Counted from the stretch's first letter, positions 26,774 through 36,361 are shown. The stretch: 64,000 nucleotides of DNA from Streptomyces sp. 2114.4 (GCF_900187385.1 NZ_FYEY01000001.1:62001-126000), one strand, 5' to 3'. The notes: generated by a model from the sequence alone, not told the origin. Numbers and translations are program-made.

Positions 26774-28152
26774 ATGCTGACACCGGCGCGCCCGAACGGG
26801 CCCTTTCTGATCACCGACCGGGACGGGCACTGCATCGCCGTCATCGACCCGGTCACCCGCAAGATCGTGCCCACTGTGAGCGCCCCGGTCCCGCTCGTGG
26901 CACGGGGGGCGGGGACGACCTGGTGCTCCGTACCACGGTGGACCGCGCGGACCTGCCGAGGGCGCTCGACAGCGGCACGCTGCTGCACGCCCTGGCCGGC
27001 GCGCCGGCCCGGACGGCCGGCGCATCGGGACCACCCGGCGCATCGGGACTGATCGGCACACCGGAGCCGATCGGCACGCCGGGACAGCTACAGCAGGCCT
27101 ACCTCGCCGGCCGGCCGACGTACCCGGACTGCTGAGCCTGTCCGGGATCTTCCCCGACCACGGCTCCTACAGCGGCGGCACCCTGGTGACGATCGTCGGG
27201 CGCCACTTCACCGGCGCCACCGCGGTGTACTTCGGCACCCGGCCGGCGGCCGGCTTCTCCGTCCTCGACGACCGGACCATCCTCGCGGTGCCCCCGCGGG
27301 CAGCGGGGCGGTTCCGGTCACCGTCACCACACCCGACGGCAGCGCCCGCGTGGGGTACTTCCTCTACCTGTACTGGCCCAGTCTTTCGCGGCTCATCCCC
27401 TCCGCCGGTCCGGTCGGCGGGGGCAATGTGGTGGAGCTGACGGGCGCCAACCTGAGCACCGCGCTGCTGGTGCACTTCGGTGACGCGATCGCCTTCCCCA
27501 CCGCGGTCTCCGAGGGGCAGCTGCTGGTGACCGCTCCCCCGGTCGCGGGGCCCGGTACCGTCCCGGTCTACGTGACCACCACCGGCGGGGTGAGCAACCG
27601 GCTGCTCTACACCCATGCCGCGGCGCCGTCGGTGACCGGCGTCAGCCCGGGCACCGGGCCGATCGCGGGCGGTACCACCCTGGTGGTGACGGGCACCGGC
27701 CTGAGCCAGGTCACCGCCGTCACCGTCGGCGGTCTGCCCGCGGTGTCCTTCCGTGCGTACTCCGACACCCTGCTGCTGGTGGTGACGCCCCCGGGGACGC
27801 CGGGTCCGGCCGACCTCGTCATCACCACCGCGGGCGGCAGCGTGACCGTGGCCGGCGGCTTCGGCTACCAGGCGCCCACACAGACGGCCGTCAGCTCCGC
27901 GCCCGACCCCTCCGTCGTGGGTGAAGTCACCGCGACGGTCACCGCGGTGGCTCCCGGGACGGGCACTCCCACCGGGACCGTCACCCTCGCCATCGCCGGG
28001 CGCACCCCCAGACCGTGTCCCTGGTCAACGGCCGGGCCAGCGCGGTGTTCAGCCCCCTGCCGAAGGGCACCCACCTCGCCACCGGCAACTACAACGGCGA
28101 CGTGAGCTACGCACCGTCCAGTCGAACCACCACCCAGGTGGTCAACAACTGA
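26774..28152 (+). CDS. IPT/TIG-domain protein, four apparent frameshifts
   Basis: Reading across four single-base breaks gives one 460-aa protein. The N-terminal part (MLTPARPNGPFLITDRDGHC to TTVDRADLPRALDSGTL) is unidentified and followed by a Gly/Pro/Thr linker. Three IPT/TIG immunoglobulin-like repeats follow, each starting with I-x-P-x-x-G-x-x-x-GG (GIFPDHGSYSGGT, LIPSAGPVGGGN, GVSPGTGPIAGGT). Last comes a group 3-type bacterial Ig-like domain ending SYAPSSRTTTQVVNN. The breaks sit in runs G6 (26904-26909), CCC (27123-27125), C5 (27291-27295) and C5 (28005-28009); adding one base to each restores the frame. No signal peptide is seen. Such domains bind proteins or sugars; the role here is unknown. 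Confidence 0.75.
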
Positions 28153-28520
28153 GGCACCGCGGACGACCGTCGGCCAGGTGGCCCGTGCCACCCGGCCGAC
28201 GGCGTTCAGCTGCCGGGCCGGGTCCCTCGAAACCCGCGCTTCCCTCCTCGCGGACAGGCCCCGACCCGGCCCTCGCTGTGACGCGTCTCATGCCGGGGCC
28301 TCCCGGGCCGCCGAAGAGCAGCGGCCGGGGCGTGAACGGGCCATGGGCCCGGGCCTGTTGACCTTGGTCCCGTGGCTTGCCGGGGCCGGTCCGCCTGGTG
28401 TTCCCGCGGCGCAGCGGCATTCCCGCCACCGGGCCGGAAATAGGGTGGTCGCCAGCAGCGGACAGCGGCCCCCCGGCAGTGCGGGGGGCCTGCGCAACAC
28501 CAGGACGGACAACACCTCCC
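28153..28520 (+). other. intergenic stretch before the permease
   Basis: Apart from the terminator at 28167-28202, I see no gene. The last 50 bases before the permease ATG should contain its promoter and ribosome site, but no good consensus is visible. Confidence 0.4.
28167..28202 (+). terminator. terminator after the IPT/TIG gene
   Basis: CCGTCGGCCAGGTGGC (28167-28182) pairs with GCCACCCGGCCGACGG (28187-28202), one mismatch, four-base loop, 14 bases after the stop at 28152. Its position supports that stop as the true end of the gene. Confidence 0.75.
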
Positions 28521-30215
28521 ATGGACATGAGCGCCGGCGAGCGCAAGGGGCTCAGCCTCTTCGCCCTCATCATGATCGGGATAGGCTCGATCTTCGGCTC
28601 CGGATGGCTCTTCGGAGCAGGCGCAGCCGCCCAGGTGGCGGGCCCCGCGGCACTGGTCGCGTGGGTGATCGGCGTCGTCTTCATCGGCATGATCGCGATG
28701 TCGTACGCGGAGGTCGGCTCCGCCTACCCGATCCCCGGCGGCATGGCCCGCTACGGGCACCTCTCGCACGGCCCGGTCCTGGGCTTCCTCACCGGCTGGG
28801 CGGTGTGGATCGCCACCGCCTCACTGATCCCGATCGAGTCGATCGCGGCCACCCAGTACATGACGTCCTGGAGCTTCGGCTGGGCGAAGGGCCTGGTCGA
28901 TCCGGGCACCCACCAGCTGACCCTCTCCGGCACGGTGGTGGCGCTGGTTTTGACCCTCGCGCTCTGGCTGACCTGTTTCTGGTCGGTGCAGCTGCTGGCC
29001 CGCGCCAACACCGTGCTCACCCTGGTCAAGTTCGCCATCCCGGTGCTGGCGGTGCTCGCCCTCGTCGGGTCCGGCTTCCACACCTCGAACTTCACCGCCC
29101 ACGGCGGCTTCGCCCCGTACGGCTGGCCGGCCGTGCTCACCGCCGTCACCACCTGCGGTGTGGTCTTCGCCTTCAACGGGTTCCAGGCCGTGGTCAACCT
29201 CGGCGGCGCCGCCAAGAACCCGGGCCGGGCCATCCCGCTCGCCCTGGCCGGCGCGCTCGCACTGGGCCTGGTGATCTATCTGGCGCTGCAGGTCTCCTAC
29301 CTCGGCGCGGTGCCGCCGGAGCTGCTGGAGCGGGCCGGCGGCTGGCAGGGCGTGAACCTCAATTCGCCGTTCGCCGACCTGGCGGAACTGCTGATGCTGC
29401 ACTGGGTGGTCACCATGCTGCAGTTCGGCGCGTTCATCTCGCCGGCCGGGTCCAACATCGCCAATGTCGCCTCGGCCGCGTACATGGTCACCAACCTCGC
29501 CGAGACCGGTTTCTTCCCGCGGAAGCTGGCGGCCGTGCACCCCCGCTACGGCACCGCCCGCCCCGCGATGTGGCTCAATCTCGGCTTCTCCGTGGTACTG
29601 CTGCTCACCGTCGGCCGCAGTTGGCAGGCGCTGGCCGGCGTGGTGTCGGCGGCCATGGTCATCTCGTATCTGATCGGCCCGATCGCGGTGGGGGTGCTGC
29701 GGCGGACCCGCCCGGACCTGCCCCGTCCCTTCCGGCTGCCGGCCGCCGGGGTGCTGTGCCCGGTCACCTTCGCCTTCGCCGCCTGCGCGCTGTACTGGTC
29801 GAAGTGGCCGGAGACCGGCAAGATCACCCTGCTGACGCTGGTGGCCGTGCCGGTCGCGGCGCTGGTGCTGTGGCGCCGGGGCGAGCTCGGAAAGGGCCGC
29901 GAGGCGTCCGGCGGGGGCGGACGCGGCGCGAGCCTGCTGCGGCTGTTCGCTCCGGCCTGGTGGATGATCACCTTCCTGGTGTGGACGGCCACGGTCTCCG
30001 CGCTGGGCGGCCGGGAGTTCGGCGGCCGCGGAATCCTCCCCGGCGTGCTGGGCACCGTCCTGATCGCGGTCACCGCCCCGGTCTTCTACTTGTGGGCGGT
30101 GCGCTCCGGGGTCAGGGCCCACGAACGGGGCCTGACCGGCGCTCTGTCCGTCGCCGAAGCCGCCCCGCACCCCACCGGCGCCCCCGACGACGCACGCCCG
30201 AAGGCCTCCGTCTGA
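28521..30215 (+). CDS. APC-family amino acid permease
   Basis: 564-aa inner-membrane transporter of the amino acid-polyamine-organocation superfamily. TM1 has the family signature GIGSIFGSGWLFGAG (unwound substrate site). About 12 hydrophobic helices follow; TM6 carries VVFAFNGFQAVVNLGGAAKN, and the helix-8 region has QFGAFISPAGSNIANVASAA. The C-terminal tail is hydrophilic and Pro-rich. The AspT/YfnA-like pattern fits a cytoplasm-directed proton symport of an amino acid, substrate unknown. The ATG at 28521 (MDMSAGERKGLSLF) gives the normal short N-terminus; a second ATG lies two codons later. It is not clearly in an operon with the monooxygenase 116 bases downstream. Confidence 0.9.
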   Translation: MDMSAGERKGLSLFALIMIGIGSIFGSGWLFGAGAAAQVAGPAALVAWVIGVVFIGMIAMSYAEVGSAYPIPGGMARYGHLSHGPVLGFLTGWAVWIATASLIPIESIAATQYMTSWSFGWAKGLVDPGTHQLTLSGTVVALVLTLALWLTCFWSVQLLARANTVLTLVKFAIPVLAVLALVGSGFHTSNFTAHGGFAPYGWPAVLTAVTTCGVVFAFNGFQAVVNLGGAAKNPGRAIPLALAGALALGLVIYLALQVSYLGAVPPELLERAGGWQGVNLNSPFADLAELLMLHWVVTMLQFGAFISPAGSNIANVASAAYMVTNLAETGFFPRKLAAVHPRYGTARPAMWLNLGFSVVLLLTVGRSWQALAGVVSAAMVISYLIGPIAVGVLRRTRPDLPRPFRLPAAGVLCPVTFAFAACALYWSKWPETGKITLLTLVAVPVAALVLWRRGELGKGREASGGGGRGASLLRLFAPAWWMITFLVWTATVSALGGREFGGRGILPGVLGTVLIAVTAPVFYLWAVRSGVRAHERGLTGALSVAEAAPHPTGAPDDARPKASV

Positions 30216-30331
30216 GGGGCCGTCGAAGGACACCCCGCAGCGTGCACGAGCCATTGGCCGCAGATTCCTGAAACGCCGGGCCGACCGGGTACATCATTTA
30301 CCCGGAGGCCCGAGGGGGACCTGCGCGGAGA

Positions 30332-31519
30332 ATGGAGCACCACGTGACACGCATACTGGTCATCGGCGGCGGGATCGCCGGTACGGCGACCGCTCTGGCC
30401 CTGCACAAGGCAGGGTTCGACGTCGCCGTGCACGAGGCGCATCCCGACACGGCCGAGGACATCGGGGCGTTCCTGACCTTGGCGAGCAACGGGATGCGCG
30501 CACTGGCGCAGCTCGACGCCTCGGATGCGGTCACCGCGCTCGGCTTTCCGTTGCGCGCGATGCGGGTGCTCGACGACCAGGGTGCCGAGATGGCCCGGGT
30601 GCCGCTCGGGGAGCCCGACGACGCGTCCCTGCGGTACCGGTGCGTGCGCCGTGGCGAGTTGAACGCCGCGTTGCAGGCCGAGGCCGTGCGCCGGGGAATC
30701 GAGCTGTCGCACGGGGCGCGGCTGGTGTCCGTGCAGAACGGGCCGAGCAAGGTGACCGCGCGTTTCGCCGACGGCGGCGTCGCGACCGGTGATCTGCTCA
30801 TCGGCGCCGACGGCCTGAACTCGGCCATCCGGCAATCGATCGCGCCCGGCGCGGATCCTGTCTACGCGGGGCAGAGCGTCTTTTACGGCTACACGCACAG
30901 CGCCCCGGTGGCGGAGGACACGGGGCACATCACCATGGTGCGGGGCAGCGGTGCCGCCGTCGGCTACGCGGTCTCGCCGGACGGGGAGACGTACTGGTTC
31001 GCGCGCGTTACCGGTCCAGCCCTCCCCGCCGATGAACTCGCACACCCCACGCCCTCCCGCTGGCGGCAGCAACTCGTCGATCTGCTGGGCAAGGACGCCA
31101 CCCCCGCTGCGGGCATCGTCGCGGCCTCCACCGACGGCATCATGGCCACCAACGCCACCGAGATCCCGCCCAAAACCCCCTGGCGCTCCGGGCGGACGCT
31201 GCTCATCGGTGATGCCGCGCACGCGGCGTCACCCGCGACGGGGCAAGGGGCCTCGATGGCGTTGGAGGACGCCGTCATCCTCGCCAAGTCCCTGCGGGAC
31301 ACGCCCGACCCGGACAGCGCACTCACCCTCTACGAGGCGTACCGCCGCCCCCGCGTGGAGCACAACATCACCGCCAGCGGAGAGATCTCCCGCGGCACCC
31401 GCCCCGCCCCCTCCCGCACCGGCCGGGCCCCCTCCCCTCAGCGCCCCGGCGACGACACCCTGACCCGCCAACTGGACTGGGACCTCGATATGAACGCCGT
31501 CGGCGGCAACGCGGGCTGA
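30332..31519 (+). CDS. FAD-dependent monooxygenase (PHBH fold, group A)
   Basis: 395-aa single-component flavoprotein hydroxylase using NAD(P)H and O2. Motifs: the dinucleotide fold VIGGGIAGTATALALHKAGF (about 9-28), DLLIGADGLNSAIRQ (the DG motif binding FAD and NAD(P)H), and LIGDAAHAASPATGQGASMA (GD motif, FAD ribityl). The C-terminal tail after residue 350 is Arg/Pro-rich and variable. It resembles TetX- or salicylate-hydroxylase-like enzymes; the substrate is not evident. The ATG at 30332 precedes VTRILVIGGG; a GTG four codons later is an alternative start. It converges with the hydrolase at 31561, with only a short GCCGGC-AAC-GCCGGC hairpin between (31520-31534). Confidence 0.9.
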   Translation: MEHHVTRILVIGGGIAGTATALALHKAGFDVAVHEAHPDTAEDIGAFLTLASNGMRALAQLDASDAVTALGFPLRAMRVLDDQGAEMARVPLGEPDDASLRYRCVRRGELNAALQAEAVRRGIELSHGARLVSVQNGPSKVTARFADGGVATGDLLIGADGLNSAIRQSIAPGADPVYAGQSVFYGYTHSAPVAEDTGHITMVRGSGAAVGYAVSPDGETYWFARVTGPALPADELAHPTPSRWRQQLVDLLGKDATPAAGIVAASTDGIMATNATEIPPKTPWRSGRTLLIGDAAHAASPATGQGASMALEDAVILAKSLRDTPDPDSALTLYEAYRRPRVEHNITASGEISRGTRPAPSRTGRAPSPQRPGDDTLTRQLDWDLDMNAVGGNAG

Positions 31520-31560
31520 GCCGGCAACGCCGGCCACGCGAGGGGAGCAGGCCTTGCCCG

Positions 31561-32304
31561 TCAGTGTCCGGAAGCGACGACTGTGTCGAGGGTCCGGGCA
31601 AGTTCGACGGGTGTCGACAGCATGGGCCAATGCCCGGTGGGCAGGTGGAAGCGCCGCCACGGTGACTGGTGGAGGAAGGCCAGCGCCGGTATCCCGGCAT
31701 CCAGCAGGGCCTGGGCATCGTTGCAGGCGACCACCACGTGGTCGACGTCGGGGCCGACCTCTCCGGGGCAGGTCAGCCGCTGTTCGAAGGTGCGGAAGGG
31801 CTGGGACGTGGCCCGGGTGCGCATGAGGTCGAGCCGGTCCTCGTCCAGCCCGTCGAGGGAGCTGAACGTGCCGAGCAGGCCGACGGGCGGCAAGGGCAGC
31901 CGCCATCCGTCTCCGTGCTCGGCAACCTGCTGGTGCAGGCGGTTCACCACGTCTTCCGGCATGACGTCGAGCAGGCCCGTGCCCTCGGCAAAGGGAGCGC
32001 TGTCCAGATAGACGACACGTTCCAGGCGCGTCCCGAGGCGGACCGCGGCGGCAGTGACGGGAACCGACGCATAGCTGTGCGCGACGAGGGTGACCTCGTG
32101 CAGGTCCTGCTCCGCGACGAACGCGGTGATGTCGTCGATGTGCGTGTCCAGGCCCACCTCCGGGGTGGCGAGGGCGGACCGTTCGCCCAGGCCGGTCAGC
32201 GTCATCGGCAGCACCCGGTGGCCGCGCTCCCGCAGCGCCTGCGCGGTGTCCTCCCACACCCAGGCCCCGAGCCAGGCACCAGGGACGAGTACGAAGGTAG
32301 CCAT
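31561..32304 (-). CDS. alpha/beta hydrolase (esterase-like)
   Basis: 247 aa of the EstC/hydroxynitrile-lyase-like type. The oxyanion region is FVLVPGAWLGAWVWED. The nucleophile Ser lies in LVAHSYASVP (A-H-S-Y-A in place of G-x-S-x-G), an acid probably lies in the VVACNDAQALL region, and the catalytic His is in LPTGHWPMLSTP. It is cytosolic, with no signal. Divergent from the WYL regulator with an 83-base shared region, it is likely the regulated partner. Substrate unknown; relatives hydrolyse small esters or act in resistance. The ATG at 32304 is certain. Confidence 0.88.
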   Translation of the reverse strand: MATFVLVPGAWLGAWVWEDTAQALRERGHRVLPMTLTGLGERSALATPEVGLDTHIDDITAFVAEQDLHEVTLVAHSYASVPVTAAAVRLGTRLERVVYLDSAPFAEGTGLLDVMPEDVVNRLHQQVAEHGDGWRLPLPPVGLLGTFSSLDGLDEDRLDLMRTRATSQPFRTFEQRLTCPGEVGPDVDHVVVACNDAQALLDAGIPALAFLHQSPWRRFHLPTGHWPMLSTPVELARTLDTVVASGH

Positions 32305-32345
32305 GCGGTTTCTCCTTGGATTTAAGGGGTTTCGGCGAGAGTAGA

Positions 32346-32358
32346 GTCCCTAGAGGAC
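32346..32358. promoter_or_regulatory. candidate operator between hydrolase and WYL regulator
   Basis: GTCCCTAGAGGAC has 4-bp inverted arms GTCC/GGAC around five bases, midway between the divergent starts at 32304 and 32388. The arms are short, so this is a weak call. Confidence 0.3.
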
Positions 32359-32387
32359 AGTTTCCGCCCTCAAATACCGAGTGATCC

Positions 32388-33362
32388 ATGTCATACCCCC
32401 TGACGCGTGTACTGGCCCTGCTGGAACTCCTCCAGACGCAGCCGGGTCTGACCGGTGCACAGCTGGCGGACCGTCTGGGGACCGATGTGCGCACGGTGCG
32501 GCGCTACGCGGCACGCCTGCGCGAGCTGGGCCTCCCGGTGGAATCGGGCCGGGGCCGCTTCGGCGGCTACCGGCTGGCCCGCGGCTACCGGATGCCGCCG
32601 CTGATGCTCACCAACGAAGAAGCCCTCGTGATCGTGCTGGGGTTGCTGGCCGGGGACCGCCTGGGCATGAGCACCACCGCCCCGGCCGGCGCCGGCGCCC
32701 TTGCCAAGATCGAGCGAGTACTCCCGGATCCGCTGCGTGCACCGCTGGCCGCCATGCGGGACACCTTGTCCTTCACCACCGACACCGTGCTTGCGCAGGC
32801 CCCCGAAACAGGCGTCCTGCTGACCCTGGCGCAGGCATGCCACTCCGGTCACACCGTCGGCCTGCGTTACCGCGACTGGCACCGGGAACACACGGAACGC
32901 GAGGTCGACCCGTACGGCGTGGTCTTCCATTCCGGGTGCTGGTACCTCGTCGGCCACGACCACCTCCGGGACGGCCTGCGTACCTTTCGCATCGACCGGA
33001 TCGCCTCCGCCACGCCCGGTGCGGCAACGTTCACCGCCCCCGACGACTTCGACCCGGTGACCCACCTCACCGCATCCCTGGCCCGGACCCCCGCACCGTG
33101 GCGGGTCGAGGTACTGATCGAGGGCCCCCTCGAGGACGTCGCGCGCCGGCTGCCACGCACGATCGTCACTCTCACCGCCACCCCCACCGGCGTCCTCATG
33201 CGCGCACAGGCCGCACGGCTGGACAGCGTGGCCCGCCTGCTCGCCTCCCTGGAGTGGCCCTTCACCGTCCACAGCCCCGACCAACTGCGCGACTCGCTCG
33301 CAGACCTGGCCCAACGGCTCACGGCCGGCGCCGAACGACGGCCCGGGGACCCTCCGGCGTAG
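32388..33362 (+). CDS. WYL-domain transcriptional regulator (YafY type)
   Basis: 324 aa. The N-terminal helix-turn-helix covers about residues 3-60 (LTRVLALLELLQTQPGLTGA, DRLGTDVRTVRRYAARLREL, GRFGGYRLARGYRMPPLML). The WYL ligand-binding domain covers about 135-215, with LRYRDWHREHTEREVDPYGV and the signature region FHSGCWYLVGHDHLRDGLRT then FRIDRI. A C-terminal WCX-like part follows. Such proteins repress or activate a neighbouring gene in response to an unknown ligand. The divergent alpha/beta hydrolase is the likely target. The ATG at 32388 gives the normal start. Confidence 0.92.
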   Translation: MSYPLTRVLALLELLQTQPGLTGAQLADRLGTDVRTVRRYAARLRELGLPVESGRGRFGGYRLARGYRMPPLMLTNEEALVIVLGLLAGDRLGMSTTAPAGAGALAKIERVLPDPLRAPLAAMRDTLSFTTDTVLAQAPETGVLLTLAQACHSGHTVGLRYRDWHREHTEREVDPYGVVFHSGCWYLVGHDHLRDGLRTFRIDRIASATPGAATFTAPDDFDPVTHLTASLARTPAPWRVEVLIEGPLEDVARRLPRTIVTLTATPTGVLMRAQAARLDSVARLLASLEWPFTVHSPDQLRDSLADLAQRLTAGAERRPGDPPA

Positions 33363-33464
33363 ACGGCGCCTCATCGCCTCCACGGCGTCGCCAACCGCCC
33401 CGGGCCGCGGGGGGGGGTCGGCGTGGGCCGTTCGCCGGTGCGCGTGGTGACGGCCAACAGAAAA

Positions 33465-33488
33465 GGCAAGGAGAGCTCTCTCCTTGCC
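33465..33488. terminator. 24-bp perfect palindrome (terminator or binding site)
   Basis: GGCAAGGAGAG (33465-33475) and its exact complement CTCTCCTTGCC (33478-33488) are separated by two bases. Lying 100 bases after the WYL stop and before rph, it is most simply a terminator. Its arms share GGCAAGG with the RAE 24 bases further on, so a regulatory role is also possible. Confidence 0.5.
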
Positions 33489-33511
33489 ACTCCTAACGTA
33501 TAGCGCACCGG

Positions 33512-33530
33512 GGGGCTTGCGGCAAGGCCC
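33512..33530 (+). promoter_or_regulatory. rifamycin-associated element (RAE) upstream of rph
   Basis: GGGGCTTGCGGCAAGGCCC is a 19-bp inverted repeat (arms GGGGCTTGC and GCAAGGCCC, one mismatch). From memory it matches the RAE described upstream of rifamycin-inactivating genes in actinomycetes, where it is needed for induction by rifampin. It lies 218 bases before the rph ATG. TTGCGG inside it (33518-33523) and CAAAAT (33542-33547), 18 apart, could be the promoter. Confidence 0.8.
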
Positions 33531-33748
33531 AGGGGGTGACGCAAAATCGTCGGCCGAGACCACAACCTGCGGAAATGAGGGCACGGCGTGCGTGAGTTGT
33601 CGACGTATGGGGGGATGCGGTGGCGTCGAACCAGTGGGGGGACAGAGACGAAGACATGCCTGACAAGCGGGTCGACGAAGCGGGAGGCGCCGGTGCGGCG
33701 ACCGGCCGGCGCAGTGCGGCGGGACACGACTGCCACGGAGGCATCGCG

Positions 33749-36361
33749 ATGATCGAGCAGTACGTGCGGGATCTGCACGAGGCTGACGAGACGCAGGTCG
33801 CGGTTGTCGGCGGCAAGGGCGCGCACCTGGGCGGGCTGTCGGGGATCGACGGCATCCGCGTACCGGGGGGCTTCTGCGTGACGACGGACGCCTTCCGGCG
33901 GATCATGAAGGAAGCACCGTCGATCGACGATCGGCTCGATCAGCTGTCGCGCCTGAACCCGGACGACAGGGAGGCGATCCGCACGCTCAGCGCGGAGATC
34001 CGCCGGACCATCGAAGGCATCGCCATCCCGGGCGATCTCGCTGCGGAGATCACCCGCGCGCTCACCCGGCTCGGCGAACAGAGCGCCTACGCCGTCCGCT
34101 CCAGCGCGACGGCCGAGGACCTGCCGACGGCTTCCTTCGCCGGCCAGCAGGACACGTACCTGAACGTCGTGGGGCCAGCGGCGATCCTCCGGCACGTCAG
34201 CCGGTGTTGGGCCTCGCTGTTCACCGAACGGGCCGTGACCTACCGGCAGCGGAACGGCATCGGCCACCATACGGTCCACATGGCCGTGGTCGTGCAGCAG
34301 ATGGTCTTCCCGCATGCGGCCGGCGTCCTGTTCACGGCCGACCCCGTCACGGGCAACCGGAAGGTGGCCACCGTCGACGCCGGCTTCGGCCTCGGCGAGG
34401 CCCTGGTCTCCGGCCTGGTGAACCCGGACGTCTTCACGGTGCGGGACGGTGAAGTCGTCACCAAGGCGATCGCCGCCAAACAGCGTGCCCTGCACGCCCT
34501 GCCAACCGGCGGTACGCGAGAAGTGACGATCGACGCACAGCGGCAGGAGCAGCCGGCGCTGACGGATGCGCAGGCCGTGCGGCTCGTGCAGCTCGGGCGA
34601 CGGATCGAAGACCATTTCGGCCGCCCGCAGGACATCGAATGGTGCCTGGTCGACGACGACTTCCAGATCGTTCAGAGCCGGCCGATCACGACGCTGTTCC
34701 CGATCCCCGAGACCGGCGACCAGGAGAACCACGTCTTCGTCTCCGTCGGCCATCAGCAGATGATGACCGACCCCATGAAGCCCCTGGGGCTCTCCATGTG
34801 GCAGCTGACGGCCATGGTGCCGATGCACGAGGCCGCCGGGAGGCTGTTCGTCGACGTCACCCGGCGCCTGTCCTCGCCCGCGAGCCGCGCCGGCCTCCTG
34901 GACCTCATGGGGAGAGGCGACCCGCTGGTCAGGGACGCGCTGGAGACCGTCCTCGACCGCGACGGTTTCGTCCCGTCGCTCCCGGACGCGGGTCCCGGCG
35001 GGCCGCCGGCCGGCGGTGCGCCCGCTCCGATCGAGACCGATCCGGCCCTCGTCACCGAGCTGATCGAGCGCAGCCAGGCATCCATCGCGGCGCTGGAGCG
35101 CGACATCCGGACGAAGACCGGACCGGCGCTGTTCGACTTCCTGCTGGAGGCCTTCGAGGAGCACAAGCGGGTCCTCAGCGACCCGCTGAACTTCCAGGCG
35201 ATCATGGCAGGCATGGAGGCCACATGGTGGCTCAACGACAAGCTGCAGGAGTGGCTGGGCGAGAAGAACGCGGCGGACACGCTCACGCTGTCCGCCCCCG
35301 GCAACGTCACGTCGGAGATGGGGCTGGCGCTGCTCGACGTCGCGGACGTGATCCGCCCGCAGTCGGAAGTGGTGGCGTTCCTGCAGGGCGCCCTGGACGG
35401 GGGCTTGCTGGACGGGAGCTTCCTGGACGAGTTGGCGAAGCTCGCGGGCGGGACCGAGGCGCGCGACGCCATCGAGGGCTACCTCGACCGGTACGGCATG
35501 CGCTGCGTCGGCGAGATCGACATCACCAGGCCGCGATGGCGCGAGCGCCCCACCTCGCTCGTGCCCGTGCTCCTCGACAACATCAGGAACTTCGAGCCGG
35601 GCGCCGCCGAGCGCCGCTTCGAGCAAGGGCGGCGGAAGGCGCGGAAGAAGGAACAGGACGTGCTGTCGCGCTTGCGTGCTCTGCCGGACGGGGACCGGAA
35701 AGCCGACGAGGCCAAGCGGATGATCGACCGGGTCAGAACCTTCATCGGGTACCGGGAGTACCCGAAGTACGGCATCGTCAGCCGCTACTTCGTCTACAAG
35801 CAGGCTCTGCTGGCGGAGGCCGGGCGCCTCGTGCAGGCCGACGTGCTTCCCGAGAAGGAGGACATCTTCTACCTCACGTTCCAGGAACTCCACGACGTCG
35901 TGCGCTCGCACCAGGTGGATGACGGGCTCATCCAGCAGCGCAAGGACGCCTTCCGGTCGTACCAGGCGCTCACCCCGCCCCGGGTCCTCACCTCGGACGG
36001 CGAGGCGTTCACCGGGGCGTACCGGCGCGACGACGTGCCGGCCGGCGCCCTGACCGGCCTGCCGGTTTCCGCCGGGACCATCGAGGGAAGGGCCCGCGTC
36101 ATCCTCGACATGGCGGAGGCCGATCTCGAAGCGGGCGACATCCTGGTCACCACCTTCACGGACCCCAGCTGGTCGCCGCTGTTCGTCGCGGTCGCGGGCC
36201 TGGTGACGGAAGTGGGCGGCCTGATGACCCATGGCGCAGTGATCGCCCGGGAGTACGGCCTGCCGGCCGTCGTGGGCGTCGAGCAAGCCACCCGTCTGAT
36301 CCGGGACGGGCAACGGATCCGCGTGCACGGAACCGACGGGTACGTCGAGATCCTGTCCTGA
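33749..36361 (+). CDS. rph: rifampin phosphotransferase
   Basis: 870-aa cytosolic enzyme that uses ATP to phosphorylate the ansa-bridge hydroxyl of rifamycins, giving AMP and phosphate. Architecture: ATP-grasp domain (about 1-315; VGGKGAHLGGLS, YAVRSSATAEDLPTASFAGQ, QDIEWCLVDDDFQIVQSRPI), rifamycin-binding helical domain (about 330-755) and a C-terminal swivelling His domain with GGLMTHGAVIAREYGLPAVV, where the His in THGA carries the phosphate. Length and motifs match Rph of Listeria and actinomycetes, rather than PEP synthase, which has an extra PEP-binding domain. The ATG at 33749 has GGAGG seven bases upstream. It is controlled by the RAE, followed by a terminator, and is monocistronic. 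Confidence 0.94.
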   Translation: MIEQYVRDLHEADETQVAVVGGKGAHLGGLSGIDGIRVPGGFCVTTDAFRRIMKEAPSIDDRLDQLSRLNPDDREAIRTLSAEIRRTIEGIAIPGDLAAEITRALTRLGEQSAYAVRSSATAEDLPTASFAGQQDTYLNVVGPAAILRHVSRCWASLFTERAVTYRQRNGIGHHTVHMAVVVQQMVFPHAAGVLFTADPVTGNRKVATVDAGFGLGEALVSGLVNPDVFTVRDGEVVTKAIAAKQRALHALPTGGTREVTIDAQRQEQPALTDAQAVRLVQLGRRIEDHFGRPQDIEWCLVDDDFQIVQSRPITTLFPIPETGDQENHVFVSVGHQQMMTDPMKPLGLSMWQLTAMVPMHEAAGRLFVDVTRRLSSPASRAGLLDLMGRGDPLVRDALETVLDRDGFVPSLPDAGPGGPPAGGAPAPIETDPALVTELIERSQASIAALERDIRTKTGPALFDFLLEAFEEHKRVLSDPLNFQAIMAGMEATWWLNDKLQEWLGEKNAADTLTLSAPGNVTSEMGLALLDVADVIRPQSEVVAFLQGALDGGLLDGSFLDELAKLAGGTEARDAIEGYLDRYGMRCVGEIDITRPRWRERPTSLVPVLLDNIRNFEPGAAERRFEQGRRKARKKEQDVLSRLRALPDGDRKADEAKRMIDRVRTFIGYREYPKYGIVSRYFVYKQALLAEAGRLVQADVLPEKEDIFYLTFQELHDVVRSHQVDDGLIQQRKDAFRSYQALTPPRVLTSDGEAFTGAYRRDDVPAGALTGLPVSAGTIEGRARVILDMAEADLEAGDILVTTFTDPSWSPLFVAVAGLVTEVGGLMTHGAVIAREYGLPAVVGVEQATRLIRDGQRIRVHGTDGYVEILS

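Noticed and set aside
33749..36361. Phosphoenolpyruvate synthase
   Set aside because: The ATP-grasp and His domains are shared, but the domain order with the His domain at the C-terminus, no PEP-binding barrel, and 870-aa length fit rifampin phosphotransferase.
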